The notes under the pieces were generated by a model that was not told the DNA's origin, searched no databases, and saw only the letters and a list, made by a program, of their open reading frames with translations. A program made the position numbers and the translations under genes. A stretch of DNA of 64,000 nt from Bacillus sp. B1-b2. GTDB lineage: Bacteria; Bacillota; Bacilli; Bacillales; Cytobacillaceae. The stretch lies in the NCBI RefSeq assembly GCF_009183415.1, contig NZ_WEHU01000013.1, forward strand, positions 1 through 64,000, written 5' to 3'. Each line of letters begins with the position of its first letter. Position 1 is the stretch's first letter. Of this stretch, positions 8,049 through 17,073 are shown one piece after another.

Positions 8049-9062
8049 ATGAATGGAAAACGCTGGGCAGCAGTCATTATTGCTGCATTTATTTTTGTAG
8101 TTTCAATAGTAACAAGTCTTGCATCTGTCGCATTAACAACTGACTTAGAAGGAATGTTTAGTGAAATGGTCGGAGCAGAGGATACTCCTTTCTTAGAAGA
8201 ATACATAGAAGAAGGTACGGGTTTTGATAAGATCGCTGTTTTAGAAGTGAACGGAACTATTCAAGATACGGGAGAATCTGGTTCTTTCTTTTCAGCAGAA
8301 GGATATAACCATCAGGCATTTTTAGAAGAGCTTGATTATGTAAAAGAAGATCCTGATGTGAAAGGGATTATACTGAAAGTAAACTCTCCTGGTGGAGGAG
8401 TAGTGGAAAGTGCTGAAATTCATGATAAATTAGTGGAGATTAAAGAAGAAACAAAGAAACCTATTTATGTTTCTATGGGTTCAATGGCTGCATCGGGAGG
8501 ATATTATATTTCAGCACCTGCTGATAAAATCTTTGCTAGTGCTGAAACATTAACAGGATCCCTTGGAGTTATAATGAGCGGATATAATTTTGAAGGACTA
8601 GCAGAGAAATATGGAGTAGAGTTTGTCACAATTAAAAGTGGACAATATAAAGACATTATGAGTTCTACTAGAGAAATGACAGAAGATGAGAGACAAATTC
8701 TGCAGACAATGATAGATAATTCTTACAGTGGTTTTGTAAAGGTTATTGCAGATGGTAGAGGAATGTCAGAAGAAGAAGTAAGAAGCATTGCTGATGGAAG
8801 AATATATGATGGTCGCCAAGCAAAAGATTTAAAATTAATCGATGAATTTGGTTATTTTGATGACGTAGTAGAGCAAATGAAAACTGACTTAGATATAAAA
8901 GATGCATCGGTTATTAGTTATTCTGATAATGTTGGATTACCATCCTTATTTTCCATGACAGCTCAAAAACTGATGACTGGTGAGGACAGAGAATTAGCGA
9001 ATATATTAAAAGTTGTGACAAATGCTAACTCTCCTCGCATGATGTATTTATATGCAGAGTAG
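8049..9062 (+). CDS. sppA: signal peptide peptidase SppA
   Basis: A membrane-anchored Ser/Lys protease of 337 residues in the S49 family. One N-terminal helix (about residues 5-27) anchors it, leaving the catalytic domain outside. Ser149 in SMAASGGYY is the nucleophile and Lys201 in GQYKDIMSS the general base, matching Ser147 and Lys199 of the B. subtilis enzyme. KVNSPGGG and TGSLGVI complete the fold. The start at 8049 sits ten bases after AAGGAGG; an ATG at 8043 stops at once. It clears remnant signal peptides and responds to envelope stress, in keeping with the SigW promoter. The next gene, yteJ, encodes its likely inhibitor. Confidence 0.95.
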   Translation: MNGKRWAAVIIAAFIFVVSIVTSLASVALTTDLEGMFSEMVGAEDTPFLEEYIEEGTGFDKIAVLEVNGTIQDTGESGSFFSAEGYNHQAFLEELDYVKEDPDVKGIILKVNSPGGGVVESAEIHDKLVEIKEETKKPIYVSMGSMAASGGYYISAPADKIFASAETLTGSLGVIMSGYNFEGLAEKYGVEFVTIKSGQYKDIMSSTREMTEDERQILQTMIDNSYSGFVKVIADGRGMSEEEVRSIADGRIYDGRQAKDLKLIDEFGYFDDVVEQMKTDLDIKDASVISYSDNVGLPSLFSMTAQKLMTGEDRELANILKVVTNANSPRMMYLYAE

Positions 9063-9073
9063 GAGGGGAAAAG

Positions 9074-9628
9074 ATGAATCAAGAAAATAGAAATGAAAAT
9101 AATGCACCACAATTTGAGCAGGAAGTAAAGGATATAACGACTACATCGCCAATAATGAGTCAAGAAGTAGAAGAAACTCTATCTTCCCCAGAAAAAAACG
9201 AAATGCAATTGGATACGGATAGATATGCAGGCTTTTGGATGCGTTTTTGGGCTTATTTAGTCGACTTAATTATTATAGGTAGTGTGAATCGTATCCTAAT
9301 TTATCCTGTATTACGTGTACTAGACGTCCCTTTACATGAAGGGGGAATTTTCTCTATTGCAAATATCTGTACAGCTGTTATTTTTTATTTGTATTTTGTA
9401 CTAATGACAAAATTTTTAAAGCAAACCTTAGGAAAAATGATATTCGGTTTAAAAGTAGTTTCCTTTGAGAAGGAAAAATTATCTTGGAGCACTATTATTT
9501 TTCGAGAATGGATTGGAAGATTCATCTCTGGAAGTCTATTAATTCTGTATGTACTTGTTGCCTTCCTACCAAGAAAACAAGGCTTGCATGATATATTTGC
9601 AGATACAACAGTTATACATGATCGATGA
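9074..9628 (+). CDS. yteJ: RDD-family membrane protein YteJ
   Basis: A 184-residue protein with an acidic, glutamine- and glutamate-rich N-terminal tail of about 50 residues and then an RDD domain: YAGFWMRFWAYLVDLIIIG, a second helix VIFYLYFVLM, the loop LKQTLGKMIFGLKVV, and REWIGRF before a last helix. Conserved Arg and Asp residues of the first helix are present. GAGGGGAAAAG precedes the ATG. It lies 11 bases after sppA and before a strong terminator, so the two form one SigW operon. In B. subtilis YteJ inhibits SppA; the same function is inferred here. Confidence 0.88.
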   Translation: MNQENRNENNAPQFEQEVKDITTTSPIMSQEVEETLSSPEKNEMQLDTDRYAGFWMRFWAYLVDLIIIGSVNRILIYPVLRVLDVPLHEGGIFSIANICTAVIFYLYFVLMTKFLKQTLGKMIFGLKVVSFEKEKLSWSTIIFREWIGRFISGSLLILYVLVAFLPRKQGLHDIFADTTVIHDR

Positions 9629-9686
9629 AATTTTTTGCAAGAGTTGCTATAGTTGATTATTATGCCATCCTTTTATAAAAAATAAA

Positions 9687-9722
9687 AAATAAACCTGCGT
9701 GCATGCAGGTTTATTTTTTTCT
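9687..9722 (+). terminator. terminator of sppA-yteJ
   Basis: Perfect 12-bp stem AAATAAACCTGC/GCAGGTTTATTT around loop GTGCAT, then Ts. Confidence 0.92.
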
Positions 9723-9762
9723 ATTTTATCCAATAATAAAAGGCTGAAGGGAAGTGTTTTTT

Positions 9763-10446
9763 ATGAATATTCTCTACATCATACTTATTATTATTGGTAG
9801 TCTGGTCTTATTATCTCTATTCATTAGTATTTTGAAACTTACAATATATGTTAGGTATTATCATAAAAAGGATAATGATGATTTAACAATTGAAGTTAGG
9901 TTATTCTTTGGATTGATAAAAATAAAAAAGAAAATACCCTTAATAAAAATAGATGATGATTCTCCAACCATTGTAGTGAAGGACGAAACGGAAATAGGTA
10001 ATGCAGAAGAACCAATCCAGAAGGACACAAAGCAATTTGGAGCACATGATTTAATAAATATTCTTTCTAATACAAAGGAAGTTTTACAGCATGTTGTAAA
10101 TCTTCACCGTATCGTGAAGTATTTCTTATCTAAGCTAACCATCAAGAATATGGAATGGAGTACAATTGTTGGCTTAGGAGACGCGGCTCATACAGGGATG
10201 GTGACAGGTGCAATATGGGCAGGTAAAGGAGGAATTATCGGGATTATTAGTCAATATATGAAGCTTGCTAATATGCCGAAAATAAACATTTATCCACAAT
10301 TTCAAGGAGTTGCTTCAGAAACTTTATTTACGTGTATGATTCAATTTCGCATAGGGCATGCTATGATGGCAGGAATTAAACTAGTGAAATTTTGGAAAGA
10401 TGGATTCCCAAATCTAAAGACAAATGAAACATCTATCCCAAAATAG
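9763..10446 (+). CDS. ytfI: DUF2953 membrane-anchored protein YtfI
   Basis: A 227-residue protein with one N-terminal helix (about 1-25), then a basic, charged region with KLTIYVRYYHKK and an extracytoplasmic or cytosolic domain containing MEWSTIVGLGDAAHTGMVTG, the conserved core of DUF2953. The ATG at 9763 is chosen because AAGGGA at 9747-9752 is ten bases away; the GTG at 9754 is too close. It stands 23 bases before ytfJ, as in B. subtilis, where the pair is linked to spore formation. Biochemical function is unknown. Confidence 0.85.
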   Translation: MNILYIILIIIGSLVLLSLFISILKLTIYVRYYHKKDNDDLTIEVRLFFGLIKIKKKIPLIKIDDDSPTIVVKDETEIGNAEEPIQKDTKQFGAHDLINILSNTKEVLQHVVNLHRIVKYFLSKLTIKNMEWSTIVGLGDAAHTGMVTGAIWAGKGGIIGIISQYMKLANMPKINIYPQFQGVASETLFTCMIQFRIGHAMMAGIKLVKFWKDGFPNLKTNETSIPK

Positions 10447-10469
10447 TAAATTAAATGGAGGAATAGTAC

Positions 10470-10916
10470 ATGTCAGATCATCCAATTCAAGGGCTAATGA
10501 CTACAGCAATGGAAAACTTAAAAGAAATGATTGATGTTAATACAATCATAGGAGATCCTGTGGAAACTCCGGACGGTAGTGTTATACTAACTGTATCAAA
10601 AGTTGGATTTGGTTTTGCTGCTGGTGGAAGTGAATTTACTCTAGAGAATCACTCTGTAAATGAACCTCTAACAAAGCATCCATTTGGAGGAGGAAGTGGT
10701 GGTGGAGTTAGTATTACACCAATTGCTTTTTTAATTGTAAACGGCCAAGGAGTAAAAATGGTTCATCTTGATGAAAGTACACATCTCTATGAGAAATTAT
10801 TAGATATTGCTCCACAGGCAGTAGATAAAATTCAACAAATGTTTGCGAAAAAAGATAAAGATTCTTCTTCATCTGCAAATCAAAATGAACAACCGAAGGA
10901 AGATATTGAATTCTAA
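10470..10916 (+). CDS. ytfJ: sporulation protein YtfJ / GerW
   Basis: A 148-residue GerW-family protein needed in B. subtilis for normal L-alanine germination of spores. The sequence shows HPIQGLMTTAMENLKEM, GDPVETPDGSVILTVSKV, a glycine-rich stretch GGGSGGGVSITPIAFL and a charged, serine-rich tail. There are no signal peptide and no membrane helix. GGAGG sits nine bases before the ATG. It forms a unit with ytfI and is closed by a strong terminator. I saw no clear sporulation promoter directly ahead of it, so it may be read from ytfI. Confidence 0.92.
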   Translation: MSDHPIQGLMTTAMENLKEMIDVNTIIGDPVETPDGSVILTVSKVGFGFAAGGSEFTLENHSVNEPLTKHPFGGGSGGGVSITPIAFLIVNGQGVKMVHLDESTHLYEKLLDIAPQAVDKIQQMFAKKDKDSSSSANQNEQPKEDIEF

Positions 10917-10925
10917 TAAAATTTC

Positions 10926-10977
10926 ATTCGTTTCACAGCAGTACTGAAATGCTTACTGCTTGTGAAACGAATTTTTT
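10926..10977 (+). terminator. terminator of ytfI-ytfJ
   Basis: Long stem ATTCGTTTCACA-CAGTA with TACTG-TGTGAAACGAAT, then six Ts. Confidence 0.9.
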
Positions 10978-11075
10978 ATGTAGAAGCTAGCATACTTCTA
11001 GTTCAATTTCTTTTCAAATGAAGCTATATAGGATATGATGTGATTAAAAGAACATTTGTGGGAGGAATTTGGACA

Positions 11076-11576
11076 ATGCCATCTATTACATTTAAGCATA
11101 ATCCAGTTACTATAATTGGTAATGAAGTAAAGGTTGGGGATACAGCTCCTGATTTTACAGTACTTGCAAATGATATGTCTGAAGTAACTTTAAACAGCTC
11201 AGCAGGTAAAGTTCGTCTTTTTAGCGTCATTCCATCCATTGATACAGGTGTATGTGATACACAAACAAGAAGATTCAACGAAGAAGCTTCCAAATTAGAA
11301 AATGTGGAAGTAATTACAGTTAGTGTAGACCTTCCATTTGCACAAAGAAGATGGTGTGCTTCAAGTGGGTTAGAGAATGTCACAACAGTTTCTGATCATA
11401 AAGAATTATCATTTGGAGAAGCTTATGGCGTATTAATGAAAGAATTGCGTCTACTCGCTCGTGCGATATTTGTAGTTGATTCTAATAATAAAGTTACTTA
11501 CGTAGAGTATGTAAGCGAAGGAAGTAATCATCCAGATTATGAGGCTGCAATCGAGGCCATTAAAACTGCAAAATAG
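11076..11576 (+). CDS. tpx: thiol peroxidase Tpx
   Basis: An atypical two-cysteine peroxiredoxin of 166 residues that reduces H2O2 and alkyl hydroperoxides with thioredoxin. The peroxidatic Cys60 is in [12 protein letters not shown] and the resolving Cys94 in QRRWCASSG; the pair forms the intramolecular disulfide of this class. The ATG at 11076 follows GGGAGGAA by eight bases; the frame extends to 11040 but without a good ribosome site. It is monocistronic, ended by a strong hairpin. No PerR-type palindrome was seen upstream. Confidence 0.96.
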   Translation: MPSITFKHNPVTIIGNEVKVGDTAPDFTVLANDMSEVTLNSSAGKVRLFSVIPSIDTGVCDTQTRRFNEEASKLENVEVITVSVDLPFAQRRWCASSGLENVTTVSDHKELSFGEAYGVLMKELRLLARAIFVVDSNNKVTYVEYVSEGSNHPDYEAAIEAIKTAK

Positions 11577-11591
11577 TAATCGTACATATAC

Positions 11592-11632
11592 ACAAAAAGG
11601 TGAATCTTGGTGAAAGATACTCACCTTTTTGT
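11592..11632 (+). terminator. terminator of tpx
   Basis: Perfect 12-bp stem ACAAAAAGGTGA/TCACCTTTTTGT (11592-11603 with 11621-11632) with an inner small hairpin. Confidence 0.85.
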
Positions 11633-11641
11633 AAGGTCTTT

Positions 11642-11670
11642 TAGAAAATATTTATAGTCAATAATATATT
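11642..11670 (+). promoter_or_regulatory. candidate SigA promoter of the tpx-ytxK RNA
   Basis: TAGAAA (11642-11647), 17 bases, TATATT (11665-11670). Four of six and five of six consensus matches; predicted start near 11677, exactly where GC-rich structured sequence begins. Confidence 0.5.
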
Positions 11671-11676
11671 AGTTTA

Positions 11677-11841
11677 GAGAGGCGACCGGTAGATTACTAC
11701 CGGATTTACGCAACAGATTGAGAGGAATTCAGAAGCGTAAGTGCAGACCGCGGCTCGTAGATGTACCCCCATGGAAAGCACCAGTCTCGGAAAGATATAG
11801 GCTAAACGAGTTTGCCCAAATAAGCGGACAAGCTCTTTTTC
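11677..11841 (+). ncRNA. candidate structured RNA between tpx and ytxK (unknown family)
   Basis: About 165 bases stand out from AT-rich flanks by GC content and pairing. Seen directly: a 7-bp hairpin CCGGTAG-ATTA-CTACCGG (11686-11703); a 6-bp stem TTACGC/GCGTAA (11706-11711 with 11735-11740) enclosing 23 bases; and a final hairpin GAGTTTGCC...GGaCAAGCTC (11808-11835) running into TTTTTCTTTG. A SigA-like promoter precedes it. It contains no ORF with a ribosome site. I could not match it to any riboswitch or housekeeping RNA that I know. CTCGT (11754-11758) can pair with ACGAG (11806-11810) and would then compete with the terminator stem. It could therefore be either a free small RNA or an attenuator in the leader of ytxK, which starts about 95 bases on. 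Confidence 0.55.
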
Positions 11842-11845
11842 TTTG
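11808..11845 (+). terminator. terminator of the tpx-ytxK RNA
   Basis: GAGTTTG (11808-11814) pairs with CAAGCTC (11829-11835) with one G-T pair, extended by CC/GG, followed by TTTTTCTTTG. Confidence 0.75.
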
Positions 11846-11937
11846 TAAATATAGTAGTTAGTAGTGTTTGTTTCTTTAAGGATTGGTTCTGAAATACTGA
11901 GAACAGTCAAAAAATTAGATAGTTAGGTGATGAAGAA

Positions 11938-12927
11938 ATGCAAATATCTCCAGTCGAGGAATTATTCACTGTCTTTAATGAGACGGCATTAATTATTCAA
12001 GAGGAATTAGAATATTCTTATTTAGAAGCATTAGCTTTAACAGGAGAAAATATTTTTCAAGAGGCTATCCTTCAAGAAGAATTAAGTGAGTTAAACAAAA
12101 AAAGATTAAAAAAGCTTTATGAGTCTGTAAATCTTTCAAAATATAGTAAAGAGGAATTAAGGAAGAGCTTTCAGCTTGTCATTTTAAAGGGAATGAAAGA
12201 AAATACACAACCAAATCACCAAATGACACCAGATACAATTGGCATGTTCATTGGATATTTGGTACAAAAATTTAATACAGCTACTCATTTTCGATTAATT
12301 GATTTAGCAGTTGGTACTGCAAATTTATTAACAACCGTAATGAATCATCAGCCTGACAAGCAAATTTCTGCATACGGAGTAGACGTCGATGATTTACTTT
12401 TACAATTAGCCTATGTAAATGCCAATATGCAGGAGCAACCGATTGAGTTTTTTAACCAAGACAGCTTAGAGCATTTGTTCATTGATCCAGCAGATATTAT
12501 TGTTAGTGACTTACCAGTAGGTTACTATCCAAATGATATACGCGCAAATGATTATCAATTAAAAGCTGATACAGGACACAGCTATGCTCACCATTTATTT
12601 ATAGAACAAAGTATAAATTATCTTAAAGAAGGTGGTTATGCATTTTTTGTTATACCTAATAATTTATTTGAAACAGAGCAGGCTCCAAAGCTACATGCTT
12701 ATTTTAAGGAAACTGTTCATATACAGGGGATTTTACAACTACCTTCCACCTTATTTGTCAATAAACAGTCAGCAAAAAGTATATTGATTCTCCAAAAAAG
12801 GGGGAATGATATAAAAGCACCAAAACAAGTTTTACTTGCAAATGTGCCTAGCTTTTCTAATATGAAGGCAATGGAAAAAGTGTTAGGGGAACTAGAAACC
12901 TGGATAAAAGAAAATAAAAATGACTAA
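11938..12927 (+). CDS. ytxK: class I SAM-dependent methyltransferase YtxK
   Basis: A 329-residue protein with an alpha-helical N-terminus (to about residue 110) and an N6-methyltransferase-like Rossmann domain. The SAM-binding motif is near residues 120-132 (IDLAVGTANLL), and SDLPVGYYP at 190-198 takes the place of the catalytic NPPY of adenine methylases. The length equals that of B. subtilis YtxK, also located between tpx and ackA. Its target (nucleic acid or protein) is unknown; the altered NPPY motif argues against a restriction-type DNA methylase. AGGTGA lies eight bases ahead of the ATG. An RNA element with a terminator precedes the gene and may control it. Confidence 0.9.
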   Translation: MQISPVEELFTVFNETALIIQEELEYSYLEALALTGENIFQEAILQEELSELNKKRLKKLYESVNLSKYSKEELRKSFQLVILKGMKENTQPNHQMTPDTIGMFIGYLVQKFNTATHFRLIDLAVGTANLLTTVMNHQPDKQISAYGVDVDDLLLQLAYVNANMQEQPIEFFNQDSLEHLFIDPADIIVSDLPVGYYPNDIRANDYQLKADTGHSYAHHLFIEQSINYLKEGGYAFFVIPNNLFETEQAPKLHAYFKETVHIQGILQLPSTLFVNKQSAKSILILQKRGNDIKAPKQVLLANVPSFSNMKAMEKVLGELETWIKENKND

Positions 12928-12944
12928 GCTTTGTTATAAAACAG

Positions 12945-12967
12945 TTTCTTCTATTATATAGAAGAAA
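12945..12967 (+). other. hairpin after ytxK
   Basis: TTTCTTCTAT/ATAGAAGAAA is a 10-bp stem with loop TAT. It has no T tract after it, so it may stabilise the transcript end rather than terminate. Confidence 0.4.
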
Positions 12968-13175
12968 TTCAATGGAATTCATGTCATTTTTGCGAAAAAA
13001 ACCTAAAAAAGCCAAAAATTGCGGAAATACAATCATAAACGGCTTGAAATGTTTCTAGTACAATGTTTTAATGGAAAACTGAGAGAAGTCATATTGTCTG
13101 TAAGATAAGGCAAACTGTTCAACGTCAGACAAATAAAATAAATTGTTGTTATACAAAAGGGGAGTAAAATATTTT

Positions 13176-14366
13176 ATGGCAAAAGTTATTGCAATTAATG
13201 CTGGTAGTTCTTCACTAAAATTTCAATTATTCGAAATGCCTTCAGAAGAAGTAATTACAAAAGGTCTAATCGAGCGTATTGGATTAAATGATGCAGTTTT
13301 CAATATTTCTGCAAACGGAGAGAAAATTAAAGAAGTAACAGAAATTCCTGATCATGATGTAGCTGTTAAAATTTTATTAGGAAAGTTAACTGACCTAGGA
13401 ATTATTGAATCATTAGATGAAATTCAAGGTATTGGACACCGTGTTGTTCATGGAGGCGAAGAGTTCGCTGATTCAGCTCTAATTACAGATGCTGTAATCG
13501 ATAAAATTGAATCTCTTTCTGAATTAGCACCACTTCATAATCCAGCTAACTTAACAGGAATTCGTGCATTCCAACAAGTTTTACCAAATGTACCTGCAGT
13601 TGCTGTATTTGATACTGCATTCCATCAAACTATGCCAGAAAAATCTTATTTATATAGCCTTCCATACGAATATTATGAGCAATATGGAATTCGTAAATAT
13701 GGTTTCCATGGTACAAGTCATAAGTATGTATCACAACGTGCGGCAGAACTTCTAGGTCGCCCAATTGATCAATTACGCCTAATCTCTTGTCATTTAGGTA
13801 ATGGAGCAAGTATTGCAGCAATCGAAGGTGGTAAATCTGTAGATACATCTATGGGATTCACTCCACTTGCAGGTGTTACAATGGGAACACGCTCTGGTAA
13901 TATTGACCCAGCATTAATTCCATTCATCATGGAAAAAACAGATCAGTCTGCTGATGAAGTACTACAAGTATTGAATAAAAAGAGTGGATTACTCGGTATC
14001 TCTGGATTCTCAAGTGACCTACGTGATATAACAGAACAATCTGAGTCAGGTAACGATCGTGCAGAATTAGCACTTCAAATCTTTGCAGACAATATTCATA
14101 AATATATTGGTTCTTATGCATCTGGAATGAATGGAGTAGATGCTATTATCTTTACTGCAGGTATCGGAGAAAACAGTGAAGTAGTTCGTGCTCGCGTTCT
14201 TAAAGGCTTAGAATTTATGGGAGTTTATTGGGATCCAACACTAAATAAAATCTCTGGAGAAGAGTCATTCATTAACTATCCTCACTCTCCAGTAAAAGTT
14301 TTAGTTATTCCAACAAACGAAGAAGTAATGATTGCTCGTGACGTTGTAAGATTCGGAAATATCTAA
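13176..14366 (+). CDS. ackA: acetate kinase AckA
   Basis: The enzyme (396 residues) makes ATP and acetate from acetyl phosphate in overflow metabolism. Signatures run in order: [11 protein letters not shown] at the start, GHRVVHGG, the catalytic region [30 protein letters not shown] and TAGIGENS. The start is the ATG at 13176, with AAGGGGAG eight to fifteen bases ahead; the frame from 13143 lacks a ribosome site. Codon use is richer in GC-ending codons than in its neighbours, as in highly expressed genes. The leader has a TTGTCTG/CAGACAA inverted repeat (13094-13132). No good cre site was found, although B. subtilis ackA is CcpA-activated. Confidence 0.97.
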   Translation: MAKVIAINAGSSSLKFQLFEMPSEEVITKGLIERIGLNDAVFNISANGEKIKEVTEIPDHDVAVKILLGKLTDLGIIESLDEIQGIGHRVVHGGEEFADSALITDAVIDKIESLSELAPLHNPANLTGIRAFQQVLPNVPAVAVFDTAFHQTMPEKSYLYSLPYEYYEQYGIRKYGFHGTSHKYVSQRAAELLGRPIDQLRLISCHLGNGASIAAIEGGKSVDTSMGFTPLAGVTMGTRSGNIDPALIPFIMEKTDQSADEVLQVLNKKSGLLGISGFSSDLRDITEQSESGNDRAELALQIFADNIHKYIGSYASGMNGVDAIIFTAGIGENSEVVRARVLKGLEFMGVYWDPTLNKISGEESFINYPHSPVKVLVIPTNEEVMIARDVVRFGNI

Positions 14367-14394
14367 TCTTAAATAGCTAAATAATCCTTAATTG

Positions 14395-14456
14395 AAACAA
14401 AGACAATCTATTTTACAGTATTTTTTGCTGTAAAAGGATTGTCTTTGTTTTCTTTT
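14395..14456 (+). terminator. terminator of ackA
   Basis: AAACAAAGACAATC and TTTTACAG pair with CTGTAAAA and GATTGTCTTTGTTT; a T-rich tract follows. Confidence 0.9.
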
Positions 14457-14458
14457 CT

Positions 14459-14766
14459 ACCAACATCTGTTTAAAATATATACATAGTGTTAAAAACTTA
14501 CATAATTAAAGATAAAAATCGTAAGTGGTTGTTACAGAAAAAGTACTTACATGTACAATCAAATACCGATAAGATGGTTTAAGGATTTAATTAATCAATC
14601 TTGATTCGTTTTGAATACTGTATTTCATTTGATTCCTAAATGGATAAAGATATGGATAGTTAGAATCTATAAGTAAAGCTTATGTTGCAAAAAAAGAATC
14701 AACCTACTTCATTATAAGAAAAAAACATCATAAGGTTAAAAATTGATTGAAAGAAAGGAGAATAAC
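14459..14766. other. gap between ackA terminator and helD
   Basis: About 300 AT-rich bases. TTACAG-N16-TACAAT at about 14534-14561 is a possible SigA promoter for helD. I see no ORF with a ribosome site and no clear RNA structure. Confidence 0.4.
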
Positions 14767-17061
14767 ATGGAAGATTTATCTAAACAAGAATGGGACCAAG
14801 AAAAAGATAGACTGGAATATACAAAGAACTACATGAATTTAGTTTTAGAAGAAGCACAAATAAACGAAGGAACACTAAAACAAAGTGTGAAAGAATCCAT
14901 TAGTAATGAAGAAGCATTAGATAGTAGTTTAAGTTATATTAACTATTTAACAAATAGTAAATTTCTTCAGCTCGCTACGACAGAATTAAACATCCTAAAA
15001 AGAATAATGAATGCTCCCTATTTTGCTCGAATTGATTATCAAATAAAAGGTAAACAAAACAAAGGAGTTTATTATTTAGGAAAAACCTCTCTTTATGAAA
15101 AAGATACACAAAAACCTATTATTGTAGATTGGCGATCCCCTATTGCCAATGTGTATTATGATGGTCGTTTAGGAGAAGTCTCTTATGACGTAAACGACGA
15201 AACCATCGATGGCTATTTATCCTTAAAAAGGCAATATAAAATAGAACAAGGAGAACTAATACACTATCAAGATATTGATTTAACCACTACGGATGAGCTA
15301 TTACAACAATCTCTTGCTGGAAAGGCAGATCAGCGTTTAACAGAAATAATATCAACCATTCAAGCCGAACAAAATGCTATCATTCGAGCAGATCTTAATA
15401 AGCCTATTATTGTTCAAGGTGCAGCAGGAAGCGGAAAAACGACCATTGCTCTTCATCGAATCTCTTACTTTATTTATCAATATGCCAAATATTTTCAACC
15501 AGAACAGCTAATGATTATTGCTCCAAACAATATGTTCATTGGATACATAGCAGATGCTTTACCAGATTTAGGTGTAGAAAAAATAAGACAGACTACATAC
15601 AAGGACTATGTATTAATGTGCATTGGAAAGAAAGTAAAGGTAATAGAATCAAATAAGAAATTAATCGCTCTTATTCAACATAAGCATAAGTCAGAAGAAA
15701 TGATCAAATGGCTAGCAGAATTCAAAGGATCCTTAATGTTTAAAACTATTCTGGATCAGTATTTAATAGATATACTTGATGGAATGAGCCCAAAGGAAGA
15801 ATTTCGCATAGAGAAATTTCCTCTTTATGGTGCAAGGAAGTTAGAAAGGTTATTTAAGGATGAATACGATTATCTTCCATTTATTAAAAGGAAGGAAAAA
15901 ATTAAGAGCATTCTTCAGGCTGATTTAAAAAGAAAGAAAAAAATTATCCTAGATAAACTAGTAAATAAATATGAAGATGCCTTAGATAGAGCACTAAAAA
16001 TTACAGAGGACGAAATAAGAAAAGAAAAAGTAGTTTATTTCCTAGACACAAAAGAAGAAAGAATTATACAAGTAAAAAAAGAAGCAGCAAGTGCTGTTAG
16101 GAAATATATGAACACGATGAAGACGAATACTTTATACGGCTACTATCTACAATTATTTGAAGATAAAGAGCGATTAAAAAAATATGCTAACAATTCTTTG
16201 ACGGAAAAGCAATTAGATTATTTAGTAACTTTTCAACAAAAAATGTTGAAGAAAAAGCAAGTAGAAACAGAGGATTTAGGTGCGCTTTTCTATATGCAAT
16301 CAAAGATATTTGGGATTGATAAAGAATACAGAGCCAAAAATATTGTCATTGATGAAGTGCAGGATTATAGTGAATTGCAATTATATGCTTTAAAGGAAGG
16401 ATTAGAAACAGATATGTTTACCCTTGTAGGAGATTTAGCTCAAGGAATCCATTCCTATAGAGGGTTAAAAGATTGGAAAACACTACAAACCAAAGTTTTT
16501 CCAAGAGCTAATTATATGACTTTACAAAAAAGTTATCGTACTACAATAGAAATAATGAATGTAGCAAATGGGATTTTGCATTTAATTCAGAAAGAATTGC
16601 CAAAAGTTATACCAGTTGTAAGACATGGTTTACAACCAGTTTATCAAGATTATTCAGAGAAAGCAGAGTTAGTGGATTATATGATAGACAGAATTAATCA
16701 CTTACGAAAGGAAGGCTACTTGTCTATTGCATTAATTGGGAAGACAGAGGAGGAATGCCGAAGTATCTTTACAGAATTGGCAAAAAGAAAGATCTCTCAA
16801 ATTCAGCTATTGCAGGAGAACGAAGAATTAGAAAAAAATCATATTATCATTGTACCAAGCTATCTTTCTAAAGGTCTGGAATTTGACGCTGTGATTATTT
16901 ATACATTAGAAGAGGTTTATGCATTAGAGGAATTAGAGTTAAAACTTCTCTATGTCGCAATGACAAGACCTATGCATAGACTTTACTTATTCAGTAAAGA
17001 TCAAGAGCATTTACTATTACAACATGTAGAATCGAAGCATTTGGTTATAAAGACTAATTAG
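14767..17061 (+). CDS. helD: HelD-type UvrD-like ATPase (RNA polymerase recycling factor)
   Basis: This 764-residue superfamily 1 helicase-like ATPase has a charged coiled N-terminus (1-110), a split ATPase and a long lysine-rich insert (about 360-480). Walker A is GAAGSGKT at 218-225, the Walker B box is DEVQDYSE from residue 529, and GDLAQGIHSYRG and TRPMHRLY form later motifs. This layout and length match HelD (YvgS), which removes stalled RNA polymerase from DNA and helps delta factor recycle it. AAAGGAGAA precedes the ATG at 14767. Location between ackA and moaB differs from B. subtilis. Related UvrD-like helicases are possible, but the N-terminal arm favours HelD. Confidence 0.85.
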   Translation: MEDLSKQEWDQEKDRLEYTKNYMNLVLEEAQINEGTLKQSVKESISNEEALDSSLSYINYLTNSKFLQLATTELNILKRIMNAPYFARIDYQIKGKQNKGVYYLGKTSLYEKDTQKPIIVDWRSPIANVYYDGRLGEVSYDVNDETIDGYLSLKRQYKIEQGELIHYQDIDLTTTDELLQQSLAGKADQRLTEIISTIQAEQNAIIRADLNKPIIVQGAAGSGKTTIALHRISYFIYQYAKYFQPEQLMIIAPNNMFIGYIADALPDLGVEKIRQTTYKDYVLMCIGKKVKVIESNKKLIALIQHKHKSEEMIKWLAEFKGSLMFKTILDQYLIDILDGMSPKEEFRIEKFPLYGARKLERLFKDEYDYLPFIKRKEKIKSILQADLKRKKKIILDKLVNKYEDALDRALKITEDEIRKEKVVYFLDTKEERIIQVKKEAASAVRKYMNTMKTNTLYGYYLQLFEDKERLKKYANNSLTEKQLDYLVTFQQKMLKKKQVETEDLGALFYMQSKIFGIDKEYRAKNIVIDEVQDYSELQLYALKEGLETDMFTLVGDLAQGIHSYRGLKDWKTLQTKVFPRANYMTLQKSYRTTIEIMNVANGILHLIQKELPKVIPVVRHGLQPVYQDYSEKAELVDYMIDRINHLRKEGYLSIALIGKTEEECRSIFTELAKRKISQIQLLQENEELEKNHIIIVPSYLSKGLEFDAVIIYTLEEVYALEELELKLLYVAMTRPMHRLYLFSKDQEHLLLQHVESKHLVIKTN

Positions 17062-17073
17062 TAGGAGGCTAAT

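Noticed and set aside
7901-8206. A 101-codon frame on the minus strand at the start of sppA
   Set aside because: It lies across the SigW promoter, ribosome site and first codons of sppA, has no ribosome site of its own and resembles no protein.
11674-11910. A 78-codon minus-strand frame between tpx and ytxK
   Set aside because: It covers a structured segment with hairpins and a terminator on the plus strand; composition is not protein-like.
12968-13175. cre site in the ackA upstream region
   Set aside because: The best candidate (TGTAAGATAAGGCA) has too many mismatches to the consensus.
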